Shown here in pieces: positions 22,915 to 35,623 of a DNA stretch of 64,000 nucleotides. The position numbers and the translations under genes were made by a program. Position 1 is the stretch's first letter. Each line of letters starts with the position of its first letter. Source of the DNA: Glycine soja (Eukaryota > Streptophyta > Magnoliopsida > Fabales > Fabaceae); contig NC_041005.1 of assembly GCF_004193775.1 (NCBI RefSeq), positions 16,835,865 to 16,899,864 on the forward strand, read 5' to 3'. Under the pieces are notes generated by a model, which saw nothing but the letters and a program-made list of their open reading frames with translations, made no database searches and had not been told where the DNA came from.

Positions 22915-24170
22915 ATGGAGGAGAAAATTTTGATTGACCTAAGTAAGAAGAAGATTAAAGGAGGCAATGGGCCTTTCCCAGGGGACTCTTAATATGAGAA
23001 TGTTTATGATGGACATATTGAACTTGTTCAAGAGGAGGAGCAAACTTCTTCTAAAAAGGCAGTTATAGGAGGAAGTGATAAAGACTTCATTGTGCACTAC
23101 TGCACTCTATGCAGTGTCTAGAGGAAGAATCAACAGATGAAAATGATACAAAAGGTGAAGAGGAAGATGATGATATAAAAGTTGAAGAAAGGAAACTAGG
23201 GTAGTATGAATGCCCTATGTTTATCCTTTCCAAAAGGGAACAAAGAAGAATTAATTGACCCTGAAGGAACGTGGTGGTTTTTAAACTATTAGGAAGGAAA
23301 ATAGGTTTTAAATCCCTTAAGAATAGATTAAGGCAAATATGGGAGATGAAAATGATTATTCACATCATTAACATTAGAAATGATTATTTCTTTGTTTTCT
23401 TTTTTCATCTTGAGGATAAGGAGAAGGTGCTTACAGAGGGGCTGTGGTTAATCCATGATCATTATTTGATTGTGCGTGATTGGAGCCCTAACTTTCATCC
23501 TCAGACAAAGGCTATAGAGAAGGTGGTAGCTTGGGTGAGAATTTTAGGTCTTCCTATTGAGTTCTATGATGCTAAGGTGTTGTATGCTATTGGAGATCGT
23601 ATAGGCAGGACAATGAGAGTGGACAGGAACACCATTTCTCGAGAGAGGGGAAAGTATGCCATATTTTGTGTTGAAGTTGATCTCACTAAGCCTCTTTTGG
23701 ATCTTTAAGAGATTGCTCAATGTTATTATAAGATTGAGTATGAAGGACTCCATTTGCTTTGTTTGATTTGGACGTTTTGGGTATTATATGGAAGGTTGTC
23801 TAGAGAAAGGAAAACCAAACACTTGGCAAGGAGAACATGTCAACAAGATGAGGAACAATGACAAGGGGGCACCTCTAAAAGGCAACGACATGTGACATTA
23901 GAAGGATTGTGGACTATTGTTAAAAAGGTGAGAAGACTGAGAAAAGGGAAAAAAGTTGGTGAGGGGCAGAAGGGGACAAAAGGTGTAATGGGGTCCAGAT
24001 ATGAATTCTTGAGAAATAAGGAAGCATGTGATAATGTCAATACTCATGTGGATAATCAGGAGACAAACATAATGAATCAAGGAATAGGAGGAATGAAGAT
24101 AGAGTTCCGTAGGAAGGGTCCTAGAGTTCAAAATGGGGGGTAGTTTTTGAGTCAAAATATAGGAATGCAA
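22915..24170 (+). pseudogene. LINE (L1-type) ORF1 relic with DUF4283
   Basis: An ATG at 22915 begins a frame broken by early stops. The best open stretch (23271-23708) has GLWLIHDHYLIVRDWSPNF and VVAWVRILGLPIEFYDAKVL. This is the DUF4283 domain found in ORF1 of plant L1-type LINEs, an RNA-binding protein of the retrotransposition complex. A CCHC knuckle should come next; the text IEYEGLHLLCLIW is its start, but the remaining ligands are lost to a deletion near 23770. A basic tail follows to about 24170. No ORF2 was found, and a copia LTR starts at 24291. Confidence 0.75.
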
Positions 24171-24290
24171 AAAAAGGTTATCCCTTGTACTATAAATAGT
24201 AATTTGGAGAGACCCAAGAAAGTTATTATTCAGGGATCTGTTCCAATCGAAATAAGGGAGAGGAATAAGGTGGTTCATTAACATAAACTA

Positions 24291-24523
24291 TGTTGTAATT
24301 GTAATTGTTTTCTAATGTAACTGTTTTTGGTTAGACAGTTAGTTGTTGTCTCCTTTATATGAAACTTTGTATTTTAGGTTTAGAAAGCTTGAGAGTGCTT
24401 TGAAATCTTTTATTGTAAATTTTGGTATTTGTAATAAACTCAACAATTTTACATGATATATCTTTTCTCTTTCTATCATTTGTGCTTCCCTATTTCATTA
24501 GAATTTCTCGAATCTTCCCAACA
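24291..24523 (+). repeat. 5' LTR of the old copia element, with primer site
   Basis: A TGTTGTAATT start and a TCTTCCCAACA end are followed at 24526 by TTGGTATCTAAAGC, a slightly altered initiator-methionine-tRNA primer site. The LTR start is approximate because there is no second LTR to compare. Confidence 0.6.
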
Positions 24524-25085
24524 AATTGGTATCTAAAGCTTCGGTTCAAGATCAATTCCATATTTGTTTCATGGTAGATCAAGTCATCAGTGATCAACCA
24601 TTCTATTTGTTATCAGTTCGTGCTGCGTCTTCAAGATTCTATTTGAGAAGATGGTCAACACAATCAAGATTGAGAAATTCACAGGGAACAAGGCAATTGG
24701 GCTCCTCTATCCTATCAAACGTCAAAGATTGATAAGTCAGTGCTTGAGTTACAATAGGAAAAGACATATTTGTTAATTCTCTTATCTCTGTTTGATGAGG
24801 TTCTTTATGAAGTTTTTGAAGAACAGATTGTTGTTGGGCTTTGGCTCAAATTAGAGAAACTCTTTATGACGAAATCAATCTACAACAAGTTACTTTTGAA
24901 ACAACATTTGTTTGGCCTCCAAATGAAAGAACGTACGCCATTGAAGGAACATCTTGATGAGCTAAACTTGGTTTTGATGGAGCTATGCGACATTGATGCC
25001 AAGATGTAAGACCAAGTTTGGCAATGATTATATTAGCCTTTCTACCTCCCTCTTATGAGAATTTTGTGAGTCCTCTTAGTGTAGT

Positions 25086-26178
25086 TGTTAGACAAGTGGC
25101 CACAGATATCTTAAGAAGGGGGGGGGTTGAATTAAGATATTCCAAACTGTTTCCCCTAATTAAAAATTTATTTCACTTTTTACTCAAGTTATGAATTCCC
25201 TTAATGAAAATCTTCTTAAATATTAATTCAAATGAAACAATTTGAATATGAATATAAAGCAATAATAAATAAAGGAGATTAAGGGAAGAGAAAATGCAAA
25301 CTCAGTTCTATACTGGTTCGGCCACACCCTTGTGCCTACGTCCAGTCCCCAAGCAACCCGCTTGAGAGTTCCACTATCTTGTAAATTCCTTTTACAAGTT
25401 CTAAACACACAAGGACAATCCTTCCTTTGTGTTTAGAGATCCTTTACAACAAGAGACTCACAGTCTCTTAATCCCTTAGAGAATGAGAAGAAGAAGAAGA
25501 ACAAATCTCTCTAGAAAGAGATGGATTTTACAGATTGAGCACTCAAATAATTCCTTAATGAATTGCAATTGAATTGGCCAAGGAATTCTTAAGAGGATAA
25601 AATGAATTTGCTCTTTGAGAGGATAAACACTTTGTTGTTATGAAAATCTCTCAACAATTTCGTGTTTAAGTCACATATATATAGACCATTGGTGGTCATG
25701 AATAAAGCCTTTGAAAAGTTGTGACTCTTGAAATTATTTTTCTGAAAATCCTGTCTGGTAATCGATTACAGTAATTGTGTAATCGATTACAAATTTTAAA
25801 ATTTGAATTAAAACGTTTACTAACTGCTGGTAATCGATTACCAAAATTGTGTAATCGATTACACAGTCTAAAATTTCGAATTCAAATTTTTGTAGCTGTT
25901 ATAAAACGTATTTGGCCACTGGTAATCGATTACATCCTCTGGTAATCGATTACCAGAGAGTAAAACCTTTGAGAAACACTTTTTAATTTAAATCACTTGG
26001 CCAAACCTTTGCTAATTCAATTAGGAATTCCCTTCCTAATATTCTAGTGATCATCTTGATGTTGTGACTTGTAATCTTGAAGTATTGTCTTGAATTTTAA
26101 TCTTGAAAAGCCCATTTGCATCAATTGCAACACATCATCATGATCATCATCAAAACATCAAAGCCAATTGCATCTACA
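25086..26178 (-). repeat. 3' LTR of the SIRE-like element (left on the map)
   Basis: Bounded by TGTTAGAC and ATCTACA on the plus strand. It holds a TATA-like tract (about 25672-25683, read on the minus strand) and six TAATCGATTA palindromes at about 25759-25950. Confidence 0.92.
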
Positions 26179-26192
26179 ATCTCCCCCTTTTT
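26179..26192 (-). promoter_or_regulatory. Polypurine tract of the SIRE-like element
   Basis: Read on the minus strand: AAAAAGGGGGAGAT directly before the 3' LTR. It primes plus-strand DNA synthesis in copia elements. Confidence 0.85.
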
Positions 26193-26630
26193 GATGATGA
26201 CAATACAATACCTGAAATCAAGATTCAAGCAAGCAACAAACAATTGTATATAGATAAAATGTGCATGCGTTTACTCCCCCTATATTTCGGAATACATGAT
26301 CACTTGATTTCTAAGTTTGTTAAGCAACCTTTTCTCCCCTTTTGGCAACATCAAAACGCCAAAGAACTCGGAAATCAACACAGATATAACAATGGAGTAG
26401 CAAGATATAAATATCAGAGTATTAAACACAATAAGCCAAACTCACAAACAAGAAATAATCAAACCAGAATTCAAATAACATAAAATGTCAACAACCACAA
26501 AATATCCAAGACTGAAATTTAAAAACCAAAAGATAAATAAGCAAAGTACTTAGCATAATAATGTAAATTCTAAGAAACTAAAAGCCAAAATACACGGCTT
26601 ATAAAAAGACATATAGTCAGAAACTAAAAT
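26193..26630 (-). other. 3' untranslated part of the SIRE-like element
   Basis: A-rich spacer between the extra ORF and the purine tract. No gene or structured repeat was seen. Confidence 0.6.
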
Positions 26631-27767
26631 CTAAGAAGATGGAGGTGGTGGAGGAAGATCAAAACTTTGACGAATGTATCCGACATCCTCTTCAAGCTGT
26701 GTAAGGCGAATGTCCATACCGGCAAAGCGTGAATCTAATGAGTCGAAGCGGTCACCAACATAAGAACGAAGACCCCGTAATTCGGAGAGGACTTCATTCA
26801 TGAGTGCGGAATCTTCACGTTGAGGGGGAGGTAAAGGAGTACGTTCATCTTGAGGAGGGAGTGCATCCTTCTTCAGCCATTGACCATTCCGATCTTTACG
26901 GTACCCAAAGGAGGTCACTGCACCAGCACCAATTGCAAAGGAACGCTTGACTTGAACAAAGGGTTCATCATCAAGCGGAATTTGAAAATGACGCAAAAAC
27001 AGAGTAATCAAATGTGGATAAGGAAGAGGTGCATTGGCCCGTAATGCCTTATGCATTCGATACCAAACCAAATGGGCCCAGTCGATCTGACGACCGGTAA
27101 GAAAAGCCCACATAAGAATCAAATCCTCCTCAGAGGCTTGTGCTAAATTTGAAGACCGAGGAAGCAAAATTCTAACAATGATATAATGCATGATGCGATT
27201 ATCAAAAGTTAATGACCCGGCCAGCAATCTACCGGTCATTTCAGCTTGATCATTGCAGACCATGCGACGAGCATCATGACTTGAATAATCGAATTTCTAG
27301 TCATCAACAATGGTGCCCTCAAAAGGTGCACCTTGACTAGGTAAATGAGTCAAAGAAAAGAAAAGTGACTGATCAATGACCATAGAAGTACCATGCACCT
27401 CAGACATAATAATACCATCCTGAATTTTTAAATTGCAGTAGAAGACCTTAACAAGTTCAGGATAATATGACAATTTTAATGACATGAAATCAACAAGACC
27501 AGAATTTTGAAACACTTGATAGCAATCAAACGTTTCATCATTAAAGAACTCTACGTCTAGGTACTTAGGATCTAAGATTATTCTAGAAGAAAACTGAGAA
27601 AGGTACCGTAGACGTTGATCATCGGATGAAAACAGTGTTGATGATCTTGGAGATGACAAAGAAGGAGGAATAGGTGCTGTGGGTGCTCCGGATGGGCCGT
27701 GACGGCGATGGGCAACAGCGGTAGCGGTGGAGGATGATCCCTTTCTCTTCTTTGATGGCTCTGCCAT
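26631..27767 (-). pseudogene. Extra ORF in the env position, putative plant transposon protein type, one in-frame stop
   Basis: A 379-codon frame including its stop starts MAEPSKKRKG at 27767. It is interrupted once by TAG at 27299-27297, giving 156 codons, the stop, and 211 more codons in the same frame. Segments such as RIILDPKYLDVEFF, ELVKVFYCNL, GRLLAGSLTFDNRIMHYIIV and EDLILMWAFLTG fit the family called putative plant transposon protein. It is common in retroelement accessory ORFs, and its function is unknown. The C-terminus has a heptad-like DSRFAGMDIRLTQLEEDV segment and a proline tail. I see no signal peptide or clear membrane span, which argues against a classic envelope. It sits 574 bp after the pol stop, separated by a palindrome array. 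The single stop could be decay or a readthrough site. Confidence 0.7.
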
Positions 27768-27959
27768 TTGATGAAGTTTTTCTGGATTTTGATCGGTGGA
27801 AGTGAAAGAGGAGTGAAAAAGAGGAAGATTGGGCTTTACGGGACGTGATTTGGTGAAGAATTGAGTGAGAATCGAAGGTTTGAAGTTCTAGGTATGGAGG
27901 AAAACGTGGAGGATGCTTTGGCTGCGCAGCAACTCTGATTTCGTGAGTATTTATAGAAG

Positions 27960-28110
27960 ATGATGCATTGTAATCGATTACAGGTATTGGTAATCGATTA
28001 CAGGCCCAATAAGCCTTCTGGTAATCGATTACAGGATGTTGTAATCGATTACAGGCTGCCTGTTCATGTGTAATCGATTACACTGGATGGTAATCGATTA
28101 CCAGAGCCTA
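27960..28110. repeat. Array of six TAATCGATTA palindromes between pol and the extra ORF
   Basis: Six copies of (G)TAATCGATTA(C) with spacings of about 20-30 bp. They use the same motif as the LTR arrays but different spacers, so this is a third array within one element. Confidence 0.9.
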
Positions 28111-28341
28111 TCCTAGGCTAGTTTCTTAAGAGAATATCTATATTTATGCTCAAATACATCCTATATGACTAATTTTCACTACTAATACACTAAACTCAAT
28201 CATTCAATTATTATATACACAAGAAATCATAAATTCTATCATAAAAACAAGAATTTAAACAAGATCAAACAAAACCATCTATAATCAAAAGGTAAGAGTA
28301 AATCAACCAATCAATCAACCATTCAATCAACCAATCAATCC

Positions 28342-31300
28342 CTATTCTTCTAAATCTCTTACATCTAATAGACCTAATTCTCTTCTAATAGAGAAGAACA
28401 CTTCCTTGGGGAGAGGTTTAGTGAAAATATCAGCAAGTTGATTCTTAGTATCAACAAATTCTAATACACAATCTCCCTTTAGGACATGATCTCTAAGAAA
28501 GTGGTGTCTAATCTCTATATGTTTAGTTCTAGAATGTTGAACTGGGTTTTTGGATAGATTTATGGCACTAGTATTATCACACTTAATAGGTATGCGATCA
28601 AGAATGATGCCATAGTCAGATAATTGTTGCTTCATCCATAAAATCTGTGCACAACAACTACCGGCAGAGATATACTCCGCTTCAGCAGTAGATAAAGCAA
28701 CACTGTTTTGTTTCTTACTATGCCATGAGACAAGAGCCGATCCAATAAATTGACAAGTTCCACTTGTACTTTTTCTATCAGTTTTAGATCCGGCAAAATC
28801 AGAATCAGAATATCCTATTAAGTTACATGTTGAATTCTTAGGATACCATAATCCTAAATTGATTGTTCCTAATAGATATCTCATGATTCTCTTTACTGCA
28901 CTTAAATGTGATTGTTTGGGGTTGGATTGAAACCTAGCACACATGCATACACTAAACATAATATCAGGTCTACTAGCAGATAAATAAAGAAGAGATCCGA
29001 TCATACCTCGATATTGTTTTATGTCTATAGACTGACCAGATTCATCTTTATCTAAGTAACAATTAGTGCTCATCGGTGTAGACATGTGTTTTGCACTATC
29101 CATCCCAAATCTTTTGATCAATTCCTTGCAGTATTTGGATTGATTGATGAATATACCTTCTTGAGTTTGCTTGATTTCTAATCCCAGAAAGTACTTTAGT
29201 TCTCCCATCATTGACATTTCAAATTCACTTTGCATATCAAGGGAAAACTCCTTGCACAATGAATCATTAGTGGATCCAAAAATTATATCATCAACATATA
29301 TTTGAACCAACAAAACATCATTATGCTTTCTCTTTATGAACAATGTGGTATCCACTTTACCTCTGGAGAAATCTTTTTCTAGAAGAAAATTGCTTAATCG
29401 TTCATACCATGCCCTAGGGGCTTGTTTCAAACCATAAAGAGCCTTTTGTAATTTATAAACATGGTTTGGTTTATCAGGAATTTCAAAACCAGGGGGTTGT
29501 TCAACATATACCTCTTCTTGAATTAAGCCATTTAGAAAGGCACTCTTAACATCCATTTGATAAAGTTTAAAATTCATTATGGATGCATATGCCAATAGCA
29601 TTCTAATGGCTTCTAATCTTGCAACAGGAGCATATGTTTCTTCATAGTCTATTCCTTCTTCTTGATTATACCCTTTTGCTACTAACCTGGCTTTATTTCT
29701 AATAATTATACCATGTTCATCTAATTTATTTCTAAAAACCCATTTTGTTCCTATGATAGGATAATTTTCAGGTTTTTCTATTAATTTCCACACATTATTT
29801 CTTTCAAATTGGTTTAATTCTTCTTGCATGGCAATGATCCAATTATCATCTATTATGGCTTCTTTTATATTTTTAGGTTCAATCATGGATACAAAAGCCA
29901 TATTATTGCATAAATCTTTAAGAGAGTGTCTAGTTGTTACCCCTTTTGAGATATCACCAATAATGTTGTCGAGGGGATGATCTCTTGAAGTTTTCCATTC
30001 TCTTGGGAGTGCATCATTGGATTTGAGTTCTTCTGGAGGATCTTCATTGTTTCCTTTGTCATTTCCTTTGGAATCTTGTTCATGAATGTTCATATGTTCT
30101 AAAGAATCTGCAATGTCATCTAGCATATTCTTTCTTGACAATATAGCATTAGATTCATCAAAGGTAACATGAATGGATTCCTCTATATTCATAGTTCTCT
30201 TATTATATATTCTATATGCTTTGCTTTGTAATGAATATCCAAGAAAAATGCCTTCATCAGATTTTGCATCGAATTTTCCTAGATTATCTTTACCATTATT
30301 AAGTACAAAGCACTTGCAACCAAAAACATGTAGATGAGAAATATTAGGTTTTCTACCATTAAATAACTCATATGGGGTTTTCTTTAAAATAGGTCTTATC
30401 AAGGCCCTATTCATGATGTAACATGCATTATTGACAGCTTCAGCCCAAAAATACTTTGGAAGAGAAGTATCATTTAATAAAGTTCTTGCAATTTCTTCTA
30501 ATGACCTATTTTTCCTCTCAACAACTCCATTTTGTTGAAGGGTTCTTGGTGCAGAAAAATTATGTTCAATACCATGTTCATCACAAAATAATTCAAAATC
30601 TTTATTTTCAAATTCACCCCCATGATCACTTCTAATGGATGCAATCTTGAGATTTTTCTTGTTTTGTATGACTTTAGCAAGTTTCCTAAATGCTTGGAAT
30701 GAATCACTTTTATGTGTAATAAATAGTGTCCAAGTATATCTAGAGAAATCATCAACTATAACTAGAGCATAGTAATTTCCTCCAAAACTCATGGTTCTAG
30801 ATGGACCAAATAGATCCATATGCAATAACTGTAATGGTCGAGTGGTTGAAACAACATTTTTAGGTTTGAATGAGACTCTTGTTTGTTTGCCCTTTTGACA
30901 TGCATCGCATAGTTTATCTTTTTCAAATTTCAATTTAGGCAAACCAACTACTAAATCTTTTGAAATTAACTTATTTAAGTGATCCATGTTTATGTGAGCA
31001 ATTCTTTTATGCCATAACCATGGATCATCATCTTTACTAAGAAAGCAATGATTGTTTTCTTGTTTTATGCTTAAGTCTATCATGTAAACATTATTGACTC
31101 TATGTCCTACATGCTTTATATTAATGTCATGCTTATGTTCTATAAGACATTTCTGAGAATCAAATGATACTAGATAGCCTTTGTCACATAGTTGACTAAC
31201 GCTAAGCAGGCTGTGCTTAAGGCCTTCAACAAGTAGAACATTTTCAATGGAGTTTGAAGAATTTGTACCTATTTTACCCACTCCAAGAATTCTACCTTTG

Positions 31301-31428
31301 TTGTTGTCACCATAAGTTACATGCTCGCTTTTCTTTGGAGATATATATGTAAAATTTGATGCATCTCCAGTCATATGTTTTGAGCATCCGCTATCTATGT
31401 ACCACTTCTTTCTCAAAGACACCTGCAT
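28342..31428 (-). CDS. Pol polyprotein of the SIRE-like element (protease, integrase, reverse transcriptase, RNase H)
   Basis: About 1030 codons without a break, from an ATG at 31428 to TAG at 28344-28342; the open frame extends two codons further upstream. In order: aspartic protease [11 protein letters not shown] (residues about 12), pre-integrase zinc site [12 protein letters not shown] ... CDACQKGKQ, integrase with catalytic Asp in LLHMDLFGP and IRSDHGGEF and Glu in NGVVERKN, reverse transcriptase with the [10 protein letters not shown] box, and RNase H with YSDSDFAGS and ALSTAEAEY, ending near DIFTKPLPK. All key residues are present. It would process the polyprotein, copy element RNA into DNA and insert it. 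Its frame is -1 relative to gag at their junction. The stop is UAG, as in SIRE1, where leaky reading of the pol stop is known. Confidence 0.93.
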   Translation of the reverse strand: MQVSLRKKWYIDSGCSKHMTGDASNFTYISPKKSEHVTYGDNNKGRILGVGKIGTNSSNSIENVLLVEGLKHSLLSVSQLCDKGYLVSFDSQKCLIEHKHDINIKHVGHRVNNVYMIDLSIKQENNHCFLSKDDDPWLWHKRIAHINMDHLNKLISKDLVVGLPKLKFEKDKLCDACQKGKQTRVSFKPKNVVSTTRPLQLLHMDLFGPSRTMSFGGNYYALVIVDDFSRYTWTLFITHKSDSFQAFRKLAKVIQNKKNLKIASIRSDHGGEFENKDFELFCDEHGIEHNFSAPRTLQQNGVVERKNRSLEEIARTLLNDTSLPKYFWAEAVNNACYIMNRALIRPILKKTPYELFNGRKPNISHLHVFGCKCFVLNNGKDNLGKFDAKSDEGIFLGYSLQSKAYRIYNKRTMNIEESIHVTFDESNAILSRKNMLDDIADSLEHMNIHEQDSKGNDKGNNEDPPEELKSNDALPREWKTSRDHPLDNIIGDISKGVTTRHSLKDLCNNMAFVSMIEPKNIKEAIIDDNWIIAMQEELNQFERNNVWKLIEKPENYPIIGTKWVFRNKLDEHGIIIRNKARLVAKGYNQEEGIDYEETYAPVARLEAIRMLLAYASIMNFKLYQMDVKSAFLNGLIQEEVYVEQPPGFEIPDKPNHVYKLQKALYGLKQAPRAWYERLSNFLLEKDFSRGKVDTTLFIKRKHNDVLLVQIYVDDIIFGSTNDSLCKEFSLDMQSEFEMSMMGELKYFLGLEIKQTQEGIFINQSKYCKELIKRFGMDSAKHMSTPMSTNCYLDKDESGQSIDIKQYRGMIGSLLYLSASRPDIMFSVCMCARFQSNPKQSHLSAVKRIMRYLLGTINLGLWYPKNSTCNLIGYSDSDFAGSKTDRKSTSGTCQFIGSALVSWHSKKQNSVALSTAEAEYISAGSCCAQILWMKQQLSDYGIILDRIPIKCDNTSAINLSKNPVQHSRTKHIEIRHHFLRDHVLKGDCVLEFVDTKNQLADIFTKPLPKEVFFSIRRELGLLDVRDLEE

Positions 31429-31430
31429 AA

Positions 31431-33218
31431 TCAAGTTTTTGACTTAGGTACCCAAATTTTATTGGGTCCTTGCATGTTAGTATAAACTGAGGATCCTTTT
31501 GGGACCCATATCATTTTAATGTTACTGTAATTTTTCTTGAAGTAGCAAGTTGATATGCCATGTCCTCTTCTTCCACAGTAAAAACAAGTGATAGAATTAG
31601 AGTTACATTTTTGTGTGGAAGTGGAAAAGTTTTTATGAACCTTTTGTTGTTTTTCAGATTTATACCCTAGTCCATTTTTATTAGACACATATCTTTGTTT
31701 ACTTAATATAACATCTAAATTATTTCTACTATATGAAAATTTTGCAAGTGAATTTTTCAACTCTTTAATTTCTTTTACATATTTATCACAACAACTACAA
31801 GAATCTGTTATTTTCTTGTCATTAATAGTGGAGATATTAACTTTTTCATTTGTTTTAGAGATTGAGACTTCATTTCTAAGAAGATCTAATTCTTTGTTTA
31901 ATTTCGAAATTTCATTTTCTAAATTTGAAATTGTTTTCTTTGATGATGAAACTAATTTTGCAAGTTTAATTGATTCTTTATGCAAATCAGCAAATGCATC
32001 TTGCAATTCATCAAAAGAAATAGATAAGTTGTTTGAAGATGTTACCTCTTCATCACTTTCGTAACTTTTGGCCATAAGGCAGAGATTTATCTCTTCATTT
32101 TCAGAATCTTCAGAGGATTCCAAATCATTTTCATCCCATGTGATGTATGCTTTCTTCAGTTTCTTTTCATTATGATTTTTCTTTTCAGATTTTTCCATCT
32201 TTTTCTTGAAGATGGGACAATCAACCCTCAGATTTCCAGGTTGATTGCATTCAAAGCATTTTAGAATAGAGGATGAATTTTCTGTCCTTCTCTTTGATTT
32301 AAAATTTGGTCACCTCTGATTTCCTCTTACTTTAAGAAACTTGTTGAATCTTTTTACAAAGAGACTTAGATCATCATCATCATCATCTGGATCATTATCC
32401 TGATCACTTTCTTCTGGAATTGAGGATGATGCTTTAAGAGCAATTCCTTTCTTTTTCTTGTCATTTTCTTCATTTTGGTGCAATCTCAATAGTTCCATCT
32501 CGTGTTCCTGCAACTTACCAAATAAAGTGGCAAGAGACATGTTAGACAAATCTCTTGATTCAGAAATGGCCGTTACTTTGGGTTGCCATTCTCTACTTAA
32601 ACATCTTAACACCTTGTTTATAAGATCCTCATTTTGAAATTCTTTGCCTAAGGCTGCTAGATGATTTACTATATGTGTAAATCTCTTTTGCATACTCTGA
32701 ATATTTTCATTTGCATTCATTCTAAATAATTCATACTCATGAGTTAGTGCATTTATCCTAGATCTTTTAACATTTGTAGTTCCTTCATGTGTTAATCGAA
32801 GAGTGTCCCACATTTCCTTAGCACTCTTACAATTTGAAACCCTGAAATATTCATCCATTCCTAGGGCAGATGTTATTATGTTTTTGGCTTTTAAGTTGTA
32901 TTGTACTCGTTTTCTATCCTCTTCAGACCATCTATCTCTAGGTTTTTCTATGGTTATGCTTTCACTTGATGAACTACCATCTATTGAAACTCTTTCTACT
33001 GTGGTGGGTATATAAGGCCCTATTTCTATGGCTTCCCAGATATTTAGATCTATTGCCTCGATAAAAATTTGCATTCGGGTTTTCCAGTAGTGGTAACCCT
33101 CTCCATTAAAGATTGGAGGTCTATTGATAGAATTCCCTTCCGGAAATAAGGAATTTGCTGAGGCCATCTTTTTCTTGAAGCTTCTAAACTTTATACAAGA
33201 ATGAAGCTCTGATACCAC
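31431..33218 (-). pseudogene. Gag of the SIRE-like element, one in-frame TGA
   Basis: One frame from 33218 to 31431 (596 codons including its stop) is interrupted only by TGA at 32312-32310. The first part (302 aa) has the UBN2-type gag core, with FNGEGYHYWKTRMQIFIEA and AKEMWDTLRLTHEGT. Right after the stop comes a knuckle-like CFECNQPGNLRVDC in which the usual His is Asn. The second part (255 aa) is a long Lys/Glu/Ser-rich coiled-coil-like region with a proper knuckle, CFYCGRRGHGISTC. The end overlaps the start of the pol frame by a few bases. Gag forms the virus-like particle, and the stop would leave particles without the C-terminal RNA-binding part unless read through. Confidence 0.85.
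33206..33217 (-). promoter_or_regulatory. Primer-binding site of the SIRE-like element
   Basis: Read on the minus strand: TGGTATCAGAGC, a perfect match to the 3' end of initiator methionine tRNA, two bases from the 5' LTR. Confidence 0.95.
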
Positions 33219-33219
33219 T

Positions 33220-34310
33220 TGTTAGACAAGTGGCCTCAGATATCTTAAGAAGGGGGGGTTGAATTAAGATATTCCAAACTGTTTCCCCTAATTAAAAATT
33301 TATTTCACTTTTTACTCAAGTTATGAATTCCCTTAATGACAATCTTCTTAAATATTAATTCAAATGAAACAATTTGAATATGAATATAAAGCAATAATAA
33401 ATAAAGGAGATTAAGGGAAGAGAAAATGCAAACTCAGTTTTATACTGGTTCGGCCACACCCTTGTGCCTACGTCCAGTCCCCAAGCAACCCGCTTGAGAG
33501 TTCCACTATCTTGTAAATTCCTTTTACAAGTTCTAAACACACAAGGACAATCCTTCCTTTGTGTTTAGAGATCCTTTACAACAAGAGACTCACAGTCTCT
33601 TAATCCCTTAGAGAATGAGAAGAAGAAGAAGAACAAATCTCTCTAGAAAGAGATGGATTTTACAGATTGAGCACTCAAATAATTCCTTAATGAATTGCAA
33701 TTGAATTGGCCAAGGAATTCTTAAGAGGATAAAATGAATTTGCTCTTTGAGAGGATAAACACTTTGTTGTTATGAAAATCTCTCAACAATTTCGTGTTTA
33801 AGTCACATATATATAGACCATTGGTGGTCATGAATAAAGCCTTTGAAAAGTTGTGACTCTTGAAATTATTTTTCTGAAAATCCTGTCTGGTAATCGATTA
33901 CAGTAATTGTGTAATCGATTACAACTTTTAAAATTTGAATTAAAACGTTTACTAACTGCTGGTAATCGATTACCAAAATTGTGTAATCGATTACACAGTC
34001 TAAAATTTCGAATTCAAATTTTTGTAGCTGTTATAAAACGTATTTGGCCACTGGTAATCGATTACATCCTCTGGTAATCGATTACCAGAGAGTAAAACCT
34101 TTGAGAAACACTTTTTAATTTAAATCACTTGGCCAAACCTTTGCTAATTCAATTAGGAATTCCCTTCCTAATATTCTAGTGATCATCTTGATGTTGTGAC
34201 TTATAATCTTGAAGTATTGTCTTGAATTTTAATCTTGAAAAGCCCATTTGCATCAATTGCAACACATCATCATGATCATCATCAAAACATCAAAGCCAAT
34301 TGCATCTACA
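33220..34310 (-). repeat. 5' LTR of the SIRE-like element (right on the map)
   Basis: Partner of 25086-26178, nearly identical. It has the same TATA-like tract (about 33806-33817) and six TAATCGATTA palindromes (about 33893-34085). Transcription would run leftward from here. Confidence 0.92.
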
Positions 34311-35623
34311 GTAGTCAATGACTCCATTACACTTGAAGGCATAGAGTCTAGTCTTTATTCTAGAGAGCTTCGACTAAAGGCGTTTGGGTATGATGATGAA
34401 GCCTTTATGTGTCGGATTATTGATGTCTGATTTTGCTAAAGGGTAGAAGAAGAAGAAAGGGAAAGGTTGCAAGATGAGAAAAGCTAATCCTAGGTACATT
34501 TTCAATTACTATAAAAGAACTGGGTCATTAGAAGCGAGAATGCCCAAAGAAAGTAAAGAAAGATTTTTTTGTTGCTCTTGTTTAGAATGAATCCTCATTA
34601 GAAATATATTTGGTTACAACAACATTTTGAACAATAGGTATTGGACTCAAGTTGTTCTTATCATATGTGTCCCCACAAACATTGGTTTGTGACATATGAG
34701 AAGAAGTCTAGTGGTAACGCCTTCATGGGTAATGATGCTCATGTGAGTCTGTCGGTATAGGTTCGGTACTTATCAAAATGTATAATGGTGTGTTTCCAAA
34801 ACCTTAATTGAAGTTCATCATGTTCCAGAGCTTAAGAAAAATCTTGTATTTGTGGGTGCCATGGATTCAAAAGGTTTTCTTGTTGGGTTGAATGTGGAGT
34901 TTTGCAGATTAGAGGGAAACGAAAATCTATGGTAATATAGGGAACTAAGCAAGAAAATTTGTACATCCTTCAAGGCTCCATTGTGACTGGCTCTATCTCT
35001 ACTATTTCACAATCTAGAAACCATGCGTCCAATGGATCGTCTAATAATTCTCTGTGGCATTTGCATCTAGGCCACATAAGTGAAAAAGGTCTGGATATTC
35101 TGAGCAAGCGAGACTTACTTGGAAATCACAAGGTGGAAAGTTTTTAGTTTTGTGAGCACTATGTTTATGGGAAGCAACATCAGACAAAGTTCCCAAAGGT
35201 TGTGCACAAAACAAAGGCCATGTTGGACTACGTCCATTCTGACTGTTGGGGGCCTTTGAGAGTTCCATCATAGGGAGGAGCAATGTATTTCCTCTCTATC
35301 ATCAATGAATACTCTAGGATGACATAGGTATTCATGATGAAGTAGAAATATGAAGCCTTAAAATTTTTCAAGCATTGGACGATTCTTATGAAGAATCAGA
35401 CAGGAAAGATAGTAAAATGTATTAGGATTGGCAATGACTTAGAGTTTTGTTTTATTGAATTCAATGAATTCTGTAGAGATGAAGGCATAGCAAGGCAAAG
35501 TATAGTATGCTATACTCCACAACAAAATGGAGTAGCTGAAAGAATAAACGGGACCTTATTGGAAAAGGCCATAAGCATATTATCCAATTTAGGCTTGAAT
35601 AAGAGCTTTTGGGTTAAGGTAGT

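Larger units (their letters stand above)
25086..34310 (-). mobile_element. SIRE1-like Ty1/copia element, young and nearly complete
   Basis: It is 9225 bp with LTRs of about 1.09 kb (25086-26178 and 33220-34310). By eye they differ at only about six positions plus a G-run length. Perfect target duplications GTAGT lie at 25081-25085 and 34311-34315. A full primer site, gag, intact pol, an extra ORF after pol and a purine tract are all present. The purine tract AAAAAGGGGGAGAT, the long internal region and an extra 3' ORF are hallmarks of the SIRE/Maximus lineage. A few stops in gag and the extra ORF may make it non-autonomous, although pol is intact. Confidence 0.93.

Noticed and set aside
26631..27767. 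True viral-type envelope gene in the SIRE-like element
   Set aside because: No signal peptide, no clear membrane span, and the text fits the putative plant transposon protein family instead.
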